From Lachnospiraceae bacterium (lineage in GTDB: Bacteria; Bacillota; Clostridia; Lachnospirales; Lachnospiraceae), in NCBI GenBank assembly GCA_017461725.1, contig JAFTXG010000014.1, positions 1 through 53,432 of the forward strand: 53,432 nucleotides of DNA. Reading direction: 5' to 3'. Of the stretch, positions 15,305 through 24,137 are shown one piece after another (positions within the stretch are counted from its first letter, which is position 1; the number at the start of each line of letters is the position of its first letter). The notes below the pieces were generated by a model that was not told where the DNA came from, ran no database searches, and saw only the letters and a list, made by a program, of their open reading frames with translations. A program made the translations under genes and the position numbers.

Positions 15305-15336
15305 GGCTGCTGCAAAGGCTTGCAGCGGCCTTTTCC
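15305..15336 (+). terminator. Terminator after acpP
   Basis: A 10-bp stem GGCTGCTGCA/TGCAGCGGCC (one T-G pair) with loop AAGGCT, followed by TTTTCCTT. Probably a partial terminator, since rnc has no strong promoter of its own that I can see. Confidence 0.75.
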
Positions 15337-15504
15337 TTAATGATGCCTGTGTCAATGGAGGGGCCTATTTCTTTACGGAGACTCTCCTTAAATGGGTGTA
15401 AAGATTTACGGATAAAGAAGGCGTTTCCGTGAGTGTATAAGGGATTGTACATTGACGGTTTCGCATGTCGTTTGGCCGTTTTAAAGCGGCGATTGGAGAC
15501 GGAT

Positions 15505-16212
15505 ATGAATCAACAAAATAATTTACATGAGTTTGAGCAGATGATCGGTTATCGCTATCAGGACCAGGGACTGCTTACTCTGGCTCTCAGCCATAGTTCC
15601 TACGCAAATGAGCGTCATCTGCCGAAAAGTGCCTGCAATGAGCGCCTGGAGTTTCTGGGGGATGCGGTGCTGGAGCTGACATCCAGCGATATGCTGTTTC
15701 ATACACATGGGGATATGCCAGAGGGGGACCTTACACGCCTCAGAGCGAGTATTGTATGTGAGCCTACACTGGCGTTCTGTGCCAGAGAACTGCAGCTTGG
15801 AAAGTATTTATTGCTTGGCAAAGGGGAGGATCTGACCGGAGGACGGGAGAGAGACTCTGTGTTGTCTGATGCGCTGGAAGCAGTGATTGGAAGCCTTTAT
15901 CTGGATGGTGGTCTTGAGGTTGCCAGAAAGTTTGTTCTGCGGTTTATTCTCAATGATCTGGAACACAGGCAGCTGTTTTTTGACAGCAAGACGATTTTAC
16001 AGGAAATCGTGCAGAAGCATTTTAGCGAGGGCATCGTCTATGAACTGATCGGTGAGGAAGGACCCGACCATTGTAAGACATTTACCTCCAGAGTTCTGAT
16101 CGGTGAGAAAATTCTGGAGTCAGGAAGCGGAAGGAGCAAAAAGGCAGCAGAGCAGTCTGCGGCTTACAAAACGATTCTTGCTCTGAAAAAGCTGGGTTAC
16201 GAAAGAAATTGA
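15505..16212 (+). CDS. rnc: Ribonuclease III
   Basis: Double-strand-specific endoribonuclease that matures rRNA precursors and turns over structured RNAs. The 235 residues contain the signature NERLEFLGDAVLEL at residues 45-58 with metal-binding acidic residues, then the second acidic site (SDALEAVIGSLYLDGG), and a C-terminal double-stranded RNA-binding domain (DSKTILQEIVQKH, then GSGRSKKAAEQSAAYKTI, quoted in part). ATG at 15505 follows TTGGAGACGG; the frame is open upstream but the family start fits here. smc starts 14 bases after the stop, as in Bacillus. Confidence 0.96.
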   Translation: MNQQNNLHEFEQMIGYRYQDQGLLTLALSHSSYANERHLPKSACNERLEFLGDAVLELTSSDMLFHTHGDMPEGDLTRLRASIVCEPTLAFCARELQLGKYLLLGKGEDLTGGRERDSVLSDALEAVIGSLYLDGGLEVARKFVLRFILNDLEHRQLFFDSKTILQEIVQKHFSEGIVYELIGEEGPDHCKTFTSRVLIGEKILESGSGRSKKAAEQSAAYKTILALKKLGYERN

Positions 16213-16226
16213 CTGATAGGTGAAGT

Positions 16227-19200
16227 ATGTATTTAAAAAAGATTGAGGTACACGGATTCAAATCCTTTGCCAACAAAATAGAGTTCGAGTTCAATGAGGG
16301 CGTGACGGCCATTGTTGGACCCAACGGCAGCGGCAAGAGCAATGTTGCCGACGCAGTCCGCTGGGTGCTGGGTGAGCAGAGCTCTAAGCAGCTGCGCGGT
16401 TCTAATATGCAGGATGTTATCTTTGCGGGAACCGAGAACCGCAAGCCGTTGGGGTTTGCCTATGTGGCGATGACGCTGGATAATACCGACCACCAGCTGG
16501 CGGTTGATTTTGACGAGGTGGTGGTTTCCAGACGTCTTTACCGCTCCGGCGAGAGCGAGTATCTGATGAACGGCGCCACCTGCCGTCTGAAGGACATTTA
16601 TGAGCTGTTTTATGATACCGGTATCGGTAAAGAGGGCTACTCCATCATCGGTCAGGGTCAGGTGGAGCGTATACTGAGCGGAAAGCCCGAGGAGCGCCGT
16701 GAGATCCTGGATGAGGCGGCGGGCATTGTCAAGTACAAAAAGCGCAAGGCCATCGCGGAGAAAAAGCTGCAGGATGAGCAGAGCAATCTGGTCCGTGTCA
16801 GCGATATTCTCTACGAGCTGGAAAAGCAGGTTGGCCCGCTGGAGCGTCAGTCGGAGAAGGCGCGCCAGTATCTGAAGCTGCGCGACGAGTTAAAATTATA
16901 TGATATTAACGGATTTCTGCTGGAGACGGATCTGATCCGGGAAAAGCAGGCGGAGAATAACCAAAGCATCGAGATTATCACCGAGGATCTGAACGCAGCC
17001 AGAACCGCCTACGAGCAGGCCAGAGCAGAGTTTGACCGGGTGGAGGAGGAGCTGGCGGCATTGGATCAGCAGATCACTGCAGATCATGAGCAGATCCGTC
17101 AGGAAAATGTCCTCCATGAGAGTTTAAAGGGTCAGATCAGCCTGCTGGAGGAGCAGATCCACACCGAGCAGTCCAACCGTGAGCACGCGCTGAGCCGCAT
17201 GGAGGCCATCGACGGCGAGGTGGAAAAACGCCGTGTGGAAAAGAAGGAGTATGTGACCGAAAAGGGTCAGATCAACGAGCAGCTTGATGCACTGGATGAT
17301 GAGATCACCGAGGCGGAGGAGCAGCTGGAGGCTTCCAACGAGAAGCTGGCAACACTGGAGGCGGAGATTTCCGCAGGCAAATCCAAAATCATTGCCATCA
17401 TCAACGAAAAAGCCGGCCTGGGAGCCAAGCGTCAGCACTTTGAGACGCTGTACGAGCAGAATCAGCTGAGAAAAAGCGAGATCGCGGCGAAGCTGCTGCG
17501 GTTCAAGTCTGATGAGGCGGAACAGAAAACCCGGCTGGATGGGCTGGAAAATCAGCTTGCAGCCGAACAGAAGCAGGCGAGTGAGCTGCAGGAACGGGCG
17601 AAAACGGCAGAAAATCAATTAGTAAATGGGCGCAATGAGCTGGCCCAGCTGGAACGATCCTTAAATGCTACCCGTCAGGAGTATCAGGGACAGAAGAGCC
17701 GTTATGAGACCATGCGCAATCTGGCGGAGCGCTATGAGGGCTATGGCAGCAGCGTAAAGTCTGTCATGGAGCTTCGTTCTTCCTATAAAGGAATCATCGG
17801 ATCCGTTGCGGATCTGATTGAGACCTCCAAGACCTATGAGGTAGCCATCGAGACTGCGTTGGGCGGAGCAATCCAGAATATTGTCACCGACACCGAGGAG
17901 ACGGCTAAGGCACTGATCGAGCATCTGAAGCGGAACAGAGCCGGAAGAGCCACTTTCCTTCCGCTGACCGCCATCGATGCCCGCGGAGGCTTTAATAAGC
18001 CGGAGGCGCTGAGAGAAAAGGGTGCTTTGGGTACTGCGGACAGTCTGGTGACCACAAAGAAAGGATATGAGCGTCTGGCGGTGTATCTGCTTGGACGTAT
18101 TTTGGTGGTGGATCATATCGATCATGCCATCGCCATTGCGAGAAAATATAAGTATTCCTTTAAGATCGTTACCCTCGAGGGTGAGCTTTTGAATTCCGGC
18201 GGTTCCATGACCGGAGGAGCTTACCGGAATAACAGCAATCTGCTGGGAAGAAAACGCGAGCTGGACGAACTGCAGAAGGGAATGAGGGCTGCAGAAGAAA
18301 AAATCAGCAGGCTTTCCGCACAGACAGAGGAAAAGAAAACTTCCATTTCCGGACTCAGTGAAACCCTGGCGGAATTGCAGGAGCTGGTGCGCGAGCGTCT
18401 GGTGAAGAAAGCGCAGGCTGAATTGGCCTGTCATAATCAGAAGGAGCGCATGAATGCGCTTTTGGGTCAGGCGAAGGAGCTTAAGGAGGAGTCGGCAAAG
18501 CTTTCCGATATGATGCACAAGGTGGAGGAGAGCCGTGGTGCTCTGTCCAGTGAGACCAGGTCTCTGGATAAGGAGAGCAAGGGATTCGAGAAGGAAGTGT
18601 CCAGGCTTGAGCAGAAGATCGCTAGCTTGAAGGAGGATAAGGAGGAGGATGCAAAGCACCATGCTGCGCTGCAGGTGGAGTTTGCAAACCTGTCCCAGAA
18701 GGACAGCTTTATCATGGAAAATATAAAGCGTATCAACAGCGAAGTGGATGCGCTTTTGCAGGAAAAACAGGGACTTGACGCAGGCATGGGAGACTTTGCC
18801 GAGGCGATCCGCCGAAAAGAGCAGCAGATCGCGGAGACGAAAGCTGAGATGGAGAATCGTCTTGCAGCTGTTCGCACCTGTGAGGAAAAGATACAGAAAG
18901 AAACAGCAGATCGTGAGACCGGTGCAGCGAAACGCCGTGATCTCCTCAAACTCCGGGATGAGGGAAGTGAGCAGATCGCACGTCTGGATAAGGAGGCTTA
19001 CCGGCTTGATGCTCAGCGGGAAAAGTATGCGGAACAGCTTCAGAGTTTCATTGACTATCTGTGGAATGAGTATGAACTGACCCCTGTTGCCGCTAAAGAG
19101 CTGCGGCATCCGGACTATCAGAATCTGGCCGAGGTGAGAAAGGTCAGCCAGCAGCTGAAGCAGTCCATCAAGGAACTGGGTAATGTCAACGTCAATGCCA

Positions 19201-19787
19201 TTGAGGAGTATAAGGAAGTTTCCGAACGCTACTATTTCCTGAAAGGTCAGCACGATGACCTGCTGCAGGCTGAGGCCAGTCTCCAGAAGATCATCGAGGA
19301 GCTGGAAGCCGGCATGCGCGCTCAGTTTGAGGAGCAGTTCAAGGAAATCAACCGCGAGTTTAACAAGGTATTTAAGGAACTGTTTGGCGGTGGAACCGGT
19401 ACGCTGGAGCTGATGGACGGAGAGGACATCCTGACCTGCGGCATCAATATCATCGCACAGCCTCCGGGAAAGAAGCTGCAGAATATGATGCAGCTGTCCG
19501 GTGGAGAGAAGGCACTGACGGCCATCAGTCTGCTGTTTGCGATCCTGAATCTGAAGCCTTCACCCTTCTGTCTCCTTGACGAGATCGAGGCGGCGCTGGA
19601 TGATGCCAACGTAGTCCGCTATGCAGATTATCTGAACAAGCTGAAGGACGGTACACAGTTCATCGTCATCACCCACCGAAGAGGTACCATGGTGGCAGCT
19701 GACCGGCTTTACGGTATTACCATGCAGGAAAAAGGTGTTTCCACGCTGGTTGCTGTAGACTTGATCGATGAAAGTGTGCTAAAATAA
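16227..19787 (+). CDS. smc: Chromosome condensation and segregation ATPase SMC
   Basis: The 1186-residue core of the bacterial condensin, which loads near the origin with ScpA/ScpB and extrudes DNA loops. The layout is complete: N-terminal Walker A (GPNGSGKSN, residues 31-39), first long coiled coil (about 165-500), hinge (about 510-660, with SVKSVMELRSSYKGIIGSVAD in part and glycine-rich LLNSGGSMTGGAYR), second coiled coil (670-1000), and C-terminal head with the signature LSGGEKALTAISLLFAIL, Walker B CLLDEIEAALDD and the H-loop ITHRRGTM. It is 14 bases behind rnc and likely co-transcribed. Confidence 0.98.
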   Translation: MYLKKIEVHGFKSFANKIEFEFNEGVTAIVGPNGSGKSNVADAVRWVLGEQSSKQLRGSNMQDVIFAGTENRKPLGFAYVAMTLDNTDHQLAVDFDEVVVSRRLYRSGESEYLMNGATCRLKDIYELFYDTGIGKEGYSIIGQGQVERILSGKPEERREILDEAAGIVKYKKRKAIAEKKLQDEQSNLVRVSDILYELEKQVGPLERQSEKARQYLKLRDELKLYDINGFLLETDLIREKQAENNQSIEIITEDLNAARTAYEQARAEFDRVEEELAALDQQITADHEQIRQENVLHESLKGQISLLEEQIHTEQSNREHALSRMEAIDGEVEKRRVEKKEYVTEKGQINEQLDALDDEITEAEEQLEASNEKLATLEAEISAGKSKIIAIINEKAGLGAKRQHFETLYEQNQLRKSEIAAKLLRFKSDEAEQKTRLDGLENQLAAEQKQASELQERAKTAENQLVNGRNELAQLERSLNATRQEYQGQKSRYETMRNLAERYEGYGSSVKSVMELRSSYKGIIGSVADLIETSKTYEVAIETALGGAIQNIVTDTEETAKALIEHLKRNRAGRATFLPLTAIDARGGFNKPEALREKGALGTADSLVTTKKGYERLAVYLLGRILVVDHIDHAIAIARKYKYSFKIVTLEGELLNSGGSMTGGAYRNNSNLLGRKRELDELQKGMRAAEEKISRLSAQTEEKKTSISGLSETLAELQELVRERLVKKAQAELACHNQKERMNALLGQAKELKEESAKLSDMMHKVEESRGALSSETRSLDKESKGFEKEVSRLEQKIASLKEDKEEDAKHHAALQVEFANLSQKDSFIMENIKRINSEVDALLQEKQGLDAGMGDFAEAIRRKEQQIAETKAEMENRLAAVRTCEEKIQKETADRETGAAKRRDLLKLRDEGSEQIARLDKEAYRLDAQREKYAEQLQSFIDYLWNEYELTPVAAKELRHPDYQNLAEVRKVSQQLKQSIKELGNVNVNAIEEYKEVSERYYFLKGQHDDLLQAEASLQKIIEELEAGMRAQFEEQFKEINREFNKVFKELFGGGTGTLELMDGEDILTCGINIIAQPPGKKLQNMMQLSGGEKALTAISLLFAILNLKPSPFCLLDEIEAALDDANVVRYADYLNKLKDGTQFIVITHRRGTMVAADRLYGITMQEKGVSTLVAVDLIDESVLK

Positions 19788-19835
19788 AGATATCGGCCAA
19801 AAGACTGATGTTGACGATAAAAACAGGCTTAAAGT

Positions 19836-19865
19836 TTGACGAATAAGAATAGGCATAATTATAAT
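19836..19865 (+). promoter_or_regulatory. Promoter of ftsY
   Basis: TTGACG at 19836-19841 and perfect TATAAT at 19860-19865 with an 18-bp spacer in the smc-ftsY gap. ftsY may therefore be transcribed both from the operon and alone. Confidence 0.65.
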
Positions 19866-19885
19866 ATGTAGTACAGGAGGTAGAC

Positions 19886-20812
19886 ATGGGAGAGAAAAAG
19901 GGCTTTTGGAATAAACTGGTCTCAGGTCTCAGCAAGACCCGCGACAGTATTAAAGCCGGCGTGGATTCGCTGTTTTACGGTGCGTCCGAGATAGATGAGG
20001 ACTTCTATGAACAGCTGGAGGAGCGTCTGATCATGGCGGATATGGGTATCCATACCACCGATGCCGTGATGGAGAAGCTGCGCAAGCAGGTGTCCAGGCA
20101 GCATCTCACCAAGACCTCCGATTGTCGGGAGTTGCTGATCGAGATCATCAGTGAGCAGATGGCGGTGGATGAGACCGCCTACGAGTTCGAAAATCTTCCC
20201 TCTGTCGTGCTGGTCATCGGTGTAAACGGTGTGGGTAAGACCACTTCCATCGGAAAGCTGTCCGGACAGATGAAGGCGAAGGGCAGAAAGGTGCTGGTGG
20301 CAGCGGCGGATACCTTCCGTGCAGCAGCCATCGAGCAGCTGACCGAGTGGGCTCACCGCGCAGAGGTGGATATCATCGCTCAGCATGAAGGCTCTGACCC
20401 TGCGGCGGTTGTCTTTGACGCGGTCAATGCAGCCAAGGCCAGAAAGGCTGATATTCTGTTCTGCGATACGGCGGGCCGTCTTCACAATAAGAAAAATCTG
20501 ATGGAGGAGCTCCGTAAGATCAACCGTGTCATCGACCGGGAGTATCCCGAGGCACACAAGGAGACCCTCGTTGTTTTGGATGGTACCACCGGACAGAATG
20601 CGCTGGAGCAGGCCAGACAGTTCAATGAGATCTGCGATATTTCCGGTATTATTCTGACTAAGCTGGACGGAACCGCCAAGGGAGGTATTGTGATCGCGAT
20701 CCAGTCTGAGCTGGGGATTCCGGTCAAGTATGTGGGCGTGGGCGAGCAGATGGATGATCTGCAGAAGTTTGACGCGGACGATTTTGTGCGGGCCATGTTC
20801 GCGCAGGAGTGA
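19886..20812 (+). CDS. ftsY: Signal recognition particle receptor FtsY
   Basis: The SRP receptor GTPase that docks ribosome-SRP complexes at the membrane for co-translational insertion. At 308 residues it is the short form without a long acidic A domain. The N domain is helical (about 1-95). The G domain has G1 GVNGVGKTT (residues 112-120), the insertion box with AADTFRAAAIEQL, G3 DTAGR and G4 TKLDGTAKGG. RBS AGGAGG precedes the ATG. Its place after smc is the usual Firmicutes order. Confidence 0.97.
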   Translation: MGEKKGFWNKLVSGLSKTRDSIKAGVDSLFYGASEIDEDFYEQLEERLIMADMGIHTTDAVMEKLRKQVSRQHLTKTSDCRELLIEIISEQMAVDETAYEFENLPSVVLVIGVNGVGKTTSIGKLSGQMKAKGRKVLVAAADTFRAAAIEQLTEWAHRAEVDIIAQHEGSDPAAVVFDAVNAAKARKADILFCDTAGRLHNKKNLMEELRKINRVIDREYPEAHKETLVVLDGTTGQNALEQARQFNEICDISGIILTKLDGTAKGGIVIAIQSELGIPVKYVGVGEQMDDLQKFDADDFVRAMFAQE

Positions 20813-20831
20813 TATGAATTAAAAATTAAAG

Positions 20832-20873
20832 GCGTAATTGTTCGGTGAAAACGGAGATTACGCTTTTATTTTT
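20832..20873 (+). terminator. Terminator after ftsY
   Basis: GCGTAAT (20832-20838) pairs with ATTACGC (20857-20863), followed by TTTTATTTTT. It closes the plsX-ftsY region. Confidence 0.7.
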
Positions 20874-20953
20874 CATGTATTTATTTACAAACTTTGGGAA
20901 AAGTATTGAAAAAATTTGGGCTTTATACTATCATAGATAGAGAAGTAAGTATG

Positions 20954-21010
20954 TCCTGCGTTTAGAGAATGGTTTGTCGTAACCGCATTCAGACCGTCAG
21001 CTGAGCAGGA
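20954..21010 (+). promoter_or_regulatory. Structured leader of pduL
   Basis: TCCTGC (20954-20959) pairs with GCAGGA (21005-21010) and encloses an inner stem in which GAATGGTT (20967-20974) pairs with the stretch at 20981-20990 (AACCGCATTC, two bases bulged). A TATACT-like -10 box lies at 20924-20929 but no good -35. The fold could be a regulatory leader or a 5' stabiliser; no known riboswitch class was recognised. Confidence 0.35.
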
Positions 21011-21046
21011 ACGAAATAAAATTCAGAAAGAGAAAGGTGATTACCA

Positions 21047-21619
21047 ATGAGCAAAGTATTAGTTGAGACTTCCGCACGTCATCTGCATGTAACCAAAGAG
21101 CATTTTGAGATTCTGTTCGGCGCAGGCGCTGAGCTTACCCCTAAGAAAGATCTTTCCCAGCCCGGTCAGTACGCTTGTGCTGAGAGAGTAACCGTAGTTG
21201 GCCCCAAGAAGGAGCTGCCCGGTGTTTCCATCCTTGGACCCTTCCGTAAGGAGACCCAGATCGAGCTTTCCGCATCCGATGCTCGTTCCATTGGCATCAA
21301 GGCTCCCGTTCGTCAGTCCGGCGAGGTTGCTGGCTCCGGCGCATGTAAGCTGGTTGGTCCCTGCGGCGAGGTAGAGCTTAACGAGGGTGTTATCGTTGCT
21401 AAGCGTCACATCCACATGACCAAGGCTGATGCAGCTGAGATGGGTATCGTTGACAACCAGATCGTTAACGTAAAGATCGAGAGCGCAGACAGATCTCTGG
21501 TATTCGGCGATGTTGTTGTTCGTGTAAGCGACAGCTACGCGCTGGCTATGCACATCGATACCGATGAGTCCAACGCAGCAGGCTGCGCTGGCGAGGTTTA
21601 CGGTGAGATCATTAAGTAA
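21047..21619 (+). CDS. pduL: PduL-type phosphate acyltransferase
   Basis: Interconverts acyl-CoA and acyl-phosphate (acetyl- or propanoyl-), the phosphotransacetylase step before acetate kinase in fermentation. The 190 residues show the two PTAC domains with their zinc-binding histidines: ARHLHVTKEHF (His12, His14) and KRHIHMTKADA in the second half. FRKETQIELS and GPCGEVELNEGVIVAKRH are also family-typical. It begins directly at the first domain, so it lacks the N-terminal peptide that sends PduL into microcompartments. No microcompartment genes are nearby, and strong codon bias suggests high expression. RBS AAAGGTG precedes the ATG; a strong terminator follows. Confidence 0.92.
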   Translation: MSKVLVETSARHLHVTKEHFEILFGAGAELTPKKDLSQPGQYACAERVTVVGPKKELPGVSILGPFRKETQIELSASDARSIGIKAPVRQSGEVAGSGACKLVGPCGEVELNEGVIVAKRHIHMTKADAAEMGIVDNQIVNVKIESADRSLVFGDVVVRVSDSYALAMHIDTDESNAAGCAGEVYGEIIK

Positions 21620-21670
21620 TTTCACTTAAGGCATACAGTTTTGGATATTAACTACATAAACTGACGATGA

Positions 21671-21698
21671 GCCCCTGCCGGAGACGGCAGGGGCTTTT
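21671..21698 (+). terminator. Terminator of pduL
   Basis: A perfect 10-bp stem GCCCCTGCCG/CGGCAGGGGC with loop GAGA, followed by TTTT. Confidence 0.93.
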
Positions 21699-21780
21699 GA
21701 ATACCTGTGTTTCCGCCGTAAACCGAAGATGGCTTACATCCTTTGAACAAAATCATTTTGGTAAAAAAAAAGAAAAGGGT

Positions 21781-21806
21781 TGTAACGAAACAGCGTTTTA
21801 GAAGTC
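21781..21806 (+). promoter_or_regulatory. ECF-type promoter upstream of the ECF sigma gene
   Basis: TGTAAC at 21781-21786 and AGTC at 21803-21806 with a 16-bp spacer. This matches the architecture of ECF sigma promoters (TGAAAC-type -35, CGTC-type -10, 16 bp) and suggests that the sigma factor activates its own operon. Confidence 0.6.
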
Positions 21807-21830
21807 TTATCTGCGAGAGGAGGTGAGAAA

Positions 21831-22304
21831 GTGACTGAGTTTGAACAAGTATATGAACTGTATTTTAAGGATGTATACAAATATGCACTGTCTCTTACCA
21901 GAAATGAGGCGCTGGCGGAGGAGATAACCCAGGAAACCTTTTTTAAAGCCTTAAAGTCCATTGATCAGTTTGACGGCAGATGCAAGGTCTATGTCTGGCT
22001 GTGTCAGATTGCAAAAAATGCTTACTTTACCATGTATAAAAAGGCTAAGAGAAATGACGATGACTTGGGATTGCGGTTCAAGACAGAAGAAACACCGGAG
22101 CAGAGCATTATCAGGCAGGAATCAGTTTTGGAAATTCATCGGATATTGCATCGGCTTCCGGAACCTTATAAAGAGGTGTTTTCTCTGCGAACCTTTGGCG
22201 AATTGTCTTTTCGGCAGATAGGGGAATTGTTTGGTAAGACAGAGAGCTGGGCACGAGTCACTTATCACCGGGCAAAGCTAAAAATCAAGGAGGAATTGCC
22301 ATGA
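21831..22304 (+). CDS. ECF-family RNA polymerase sigma factor
   Basis: A 157-residue extracytoplasmic-function sigma factor. Region 2 is at residues 1-70 (FEQVYELYFKDVYKYALSLT, then EEITQETFFKALKSID). Region 4 is at about 100-157 with the HTH (ELSFRQIGELFGKTESWARVTYHRAK, quoted in part). Start is GTG at 21831 with an excellent RBS (GAGGAGGTGAG). The stop overlaps the start of an anti-sigma gene by 4 bases, the standard pairing. An ECF-type promoter lies directly upstream, suggesting autoregulation. The inducing stress is not evident. Confidence 0.93.
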   Translation: MTEFEQVYELYFKDVYKYALSLTRNEALAEEITQETFFKALKSIDQFDGRCKVYVWLCQIAKNAYFTMYKKAKRNDDDLGLRFKTEETPEQSIIRQESVLEIHRILHRLPEPYKEVFSLRTFGELSFRQIGELFGKTESWARVTYHRAKLKIKEELP

Positions 22305-23086
22305 ATGAGAATTGTGGAGTGGTTGGGGATTTATTGCCGCTGTATCACGACGGGGTGTGTTCGGAGGAAAGTCGAAAATTGGTGGAGGATCATCTGAGTC
22401 ATTGTCAGCGGTGCAGAGCGGTATTGGATGGATTTGACGATGATCGAAATAGCGAACTGTGGTCGGAGGGGCAGAGGGACGATTTAAAGCCGCTGAAGAA
22501 GATTAATCAAACTGTCAGAAAGGGAAAACGGAAGGCAGCATTGATCGGTGTGGGAATCACCCTTGGGGTGATGACTGTACTGTTCGGTGCGTACAATATC
22601 TGGTGGTATACCCAGTGCCTCGGGTTTTATCAGCAGTTTGCGTTGGGACATGAGCTGCTTTCCATGTATGCTTATGATGAAAACGGTAACCGTATCCCAG
22701 ATGTTAAGCCAGTGGTTATCAATGACAAGCTGTGTTGCTGGGAGGATGAGACCTATCAATACGAGGTCAGACTGCCGGAATATCTGGATCATCGAAATGG
22801 ACAGGTAAGTGTAAAACGGTTGGATAATGAACCGGACGGATACAGTATCCGCCTGTATATCGAGAGGGGTTCAGAACATGAATACGAATATCATGTGTCG
22901 ATTATGGTCAGCAGGCAGGAGGATATGTATGAGTATTTCATCCTTGATCCGCAGTTAAATCAGCTTTATCTGGAACACTGGGATGTGGAGTTTATTGAAC
23001 GACAGAATGAAATCTTCCTCGAATATCAGGGTGAAGTGATGGAGCTAATTGAGGCGGCGAAAGCAATGTGGAGCTGTCTGGAGTGA
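22301..23086 (+). CDS. Zinc-finger (ZAS) membrane anti-sigma factor
   Basis: A 261-residue single-span membrane protein that should hold the upstream ECF sigma inactive. The cytoplasmic N-terminus carries the zinc-binding anti-sigma motif: Cys20, His31, Cys35 and Cys38 (HLSHCQRC), with the usual DLLPLYHDGVCSEES start. One membrane helix lies at about residues 84-107 (AALIGVGITLGVMTVLFGAY). The 150-residue extracellular part is acidic and unlike any domain I recognise; it presumably senses the signal. Translation is coupled to the sigma gene. Confidence 0.88.
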   Translation: MNENCGVVGDLLPLYHDGVCSEESRKLVEDHLSHCQRCRAVLDGFDDDRNSELWSEGQRDDLKPLKKINQTVRKGKRKAALIGVGITLGVMTVLFGAYNIWWYTQCLGFYQQFALGHELLSMYAYDENGNRIPDVKPVVINDKLCCWEDETYQYEVRLPEYLDHRNGQVSVKRLDNEPDGYSIRLYIERGSEHEYEYHVSIMVSRQEDMYEYFILDPQLNQLYLEHWDVEFIERQNEIFLEYQGEVMELIEAAKAMWSCLE

Positions 23087-23135
23087 CTTGGAAACTGTGT
23101 CATAGTTGACAAATAATCAAATCCTGTGTAAAGTT

Positions 23136-23166
23136 AAATGGTCGGCGCGGTTTGTGCCGGCCATTT
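23136..23166 (+). terminator. Terminator after the anti-sigma gene
   Basis: An 11-bp stem AAATGGTCGGC/GCCGGCCATTT (one T-G pair) with a 9-base loop; only a short T-stretch follows. A TTGACA-N17-TAAAGT pair just upstream (23106-23134) could be a promoter for the next gene. Confidence 0.6.
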
Positions 23167-23218
23167 ATACGTATGAAATATGGCTGAAAGAGAAAGATAA
23201 ACTTGAATTTGACGAGGT

Positions 23219-24076
23219 ATGGAAACGATTATGGTTGATTGGAAACAAATCCCCAAAATTGACGCACATATTCATCTAATGCCAGACGATGTTATAAAAG
23301 CAAATAGCGATTATGATGACACATTCGTGGATAATGGCAGTGTCATTGATTATTTGAAGATTATGGATGCAAATAATATTGAATGTGCTTTCATTATGCC
23401 ATTTAATGACCCTTACATGTTATCAATGGATTTTACTGTGGAAACGGTACATTCTAACCTGCAAAAAATGGCAATCAGCAGTTCTTCAAAACTTAAATGT
23501 TTCGCTGATATTGATATAAGGAAGGATATTAGCCAAACCTTGAGTGAATTAGATCGGGTTCTTATTCAAAAAGAATTTATAGGAATAAAACTTCATCCAA
23601 CAAATACGGGTTATCCGATAGACGGGGAATATTATAACCAAATATTTAAGTACGCAAATGATAATGGTATCTTAATAGAAGTTCATTCTTATCCAAGAGA
23701 GCATTTGTCCGACGATGTTTGTTCACCCAGCAGGATAAAAAATGTGCTCAATAAATATGCCAAGTTGAAATTATCAATAGCGCATCTCGGGGGATTTCAA
23801 TTTGAAGAGTTATGTGGGATAAATGCATATTTCAATATATCGGCTATTTTACCTGATATTGTTAATCGATTTGGCATAGAAAGAGCAAACGAGATATTAC
23901 GTTCAATCGGAGTAGATAAATTAGTTTTTGCAACAGATTACCCTGATAGCAGATGTTTACAAGCAAATGAAATATATGACAAATATTTTGAACTGCTCAA
24001 TAAAATGGATTTTTCTCAGGAAGAAGTCGAAAACATTTGTAAAAATAATGCATTGAAAATGATTAGTGATTTATAA
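23219..24076 (+). CDS. Amidohydrolase-family (TIM-barrel) metal hydrolase
   Basis: A 285-residue protein of the amidohydrolase 2 type. Metal-ligand motifs are in order: DAHIHL near the N-terminus, IKLHP in the middle, IEVHSYP, SIAHLGG and the late aspartate in FATDYPDS. Such enzymes hydrolyse or decarboxylate small molecules; the substrate is unknown. The gene is clearly more AT-rich and uses different codons (many ATA, TTA, AAT) than its neighbours, suggesting horizontal acquisition. The start is uncertain: ATG 23219 has GAGG only one base upstream, and ATG 23231 has it 13 bases upstream. Confidence 0.8.
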   Translation: METIMVDWKQIPKIDAHIHLMPDDVIKANSDYDDTFVDNGSVIDYLKIMDANNIECAFIMPFNDPYMLSMDFTVETVHSNLQKMAISSSSKLKCFADIDIRKDISQTLSELDRVLIQKEFIGIKLHPTNTGYPIDGEYYNQIFKYANDNGILIEVHSYPREHLSDDVCSPSRIKNVLNKYAKLKLSIAHLGGFQFEELCGINAYFNISAILPDIVNRFGIERANEILRSIGVDKLVFATDYPDSRCLQANEIYDKYFELLNKMDFSQEEVENICKNNALKMISDL

Positions 24077-24137
24077 GGTTAATAGCAATACGAATTTCAA
24101 TTTATACTGAAAAAGAGAAGGAGAACGCAGCAGAATC

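Noticed and set aside
17661..19253. 530-codon open frame on the minus strand
   Set aside because: It lies wholly inside smc on the opposite strand, is rich in Leu as expected for the antisense of coiled-coil codons, and has no RBS or family features.
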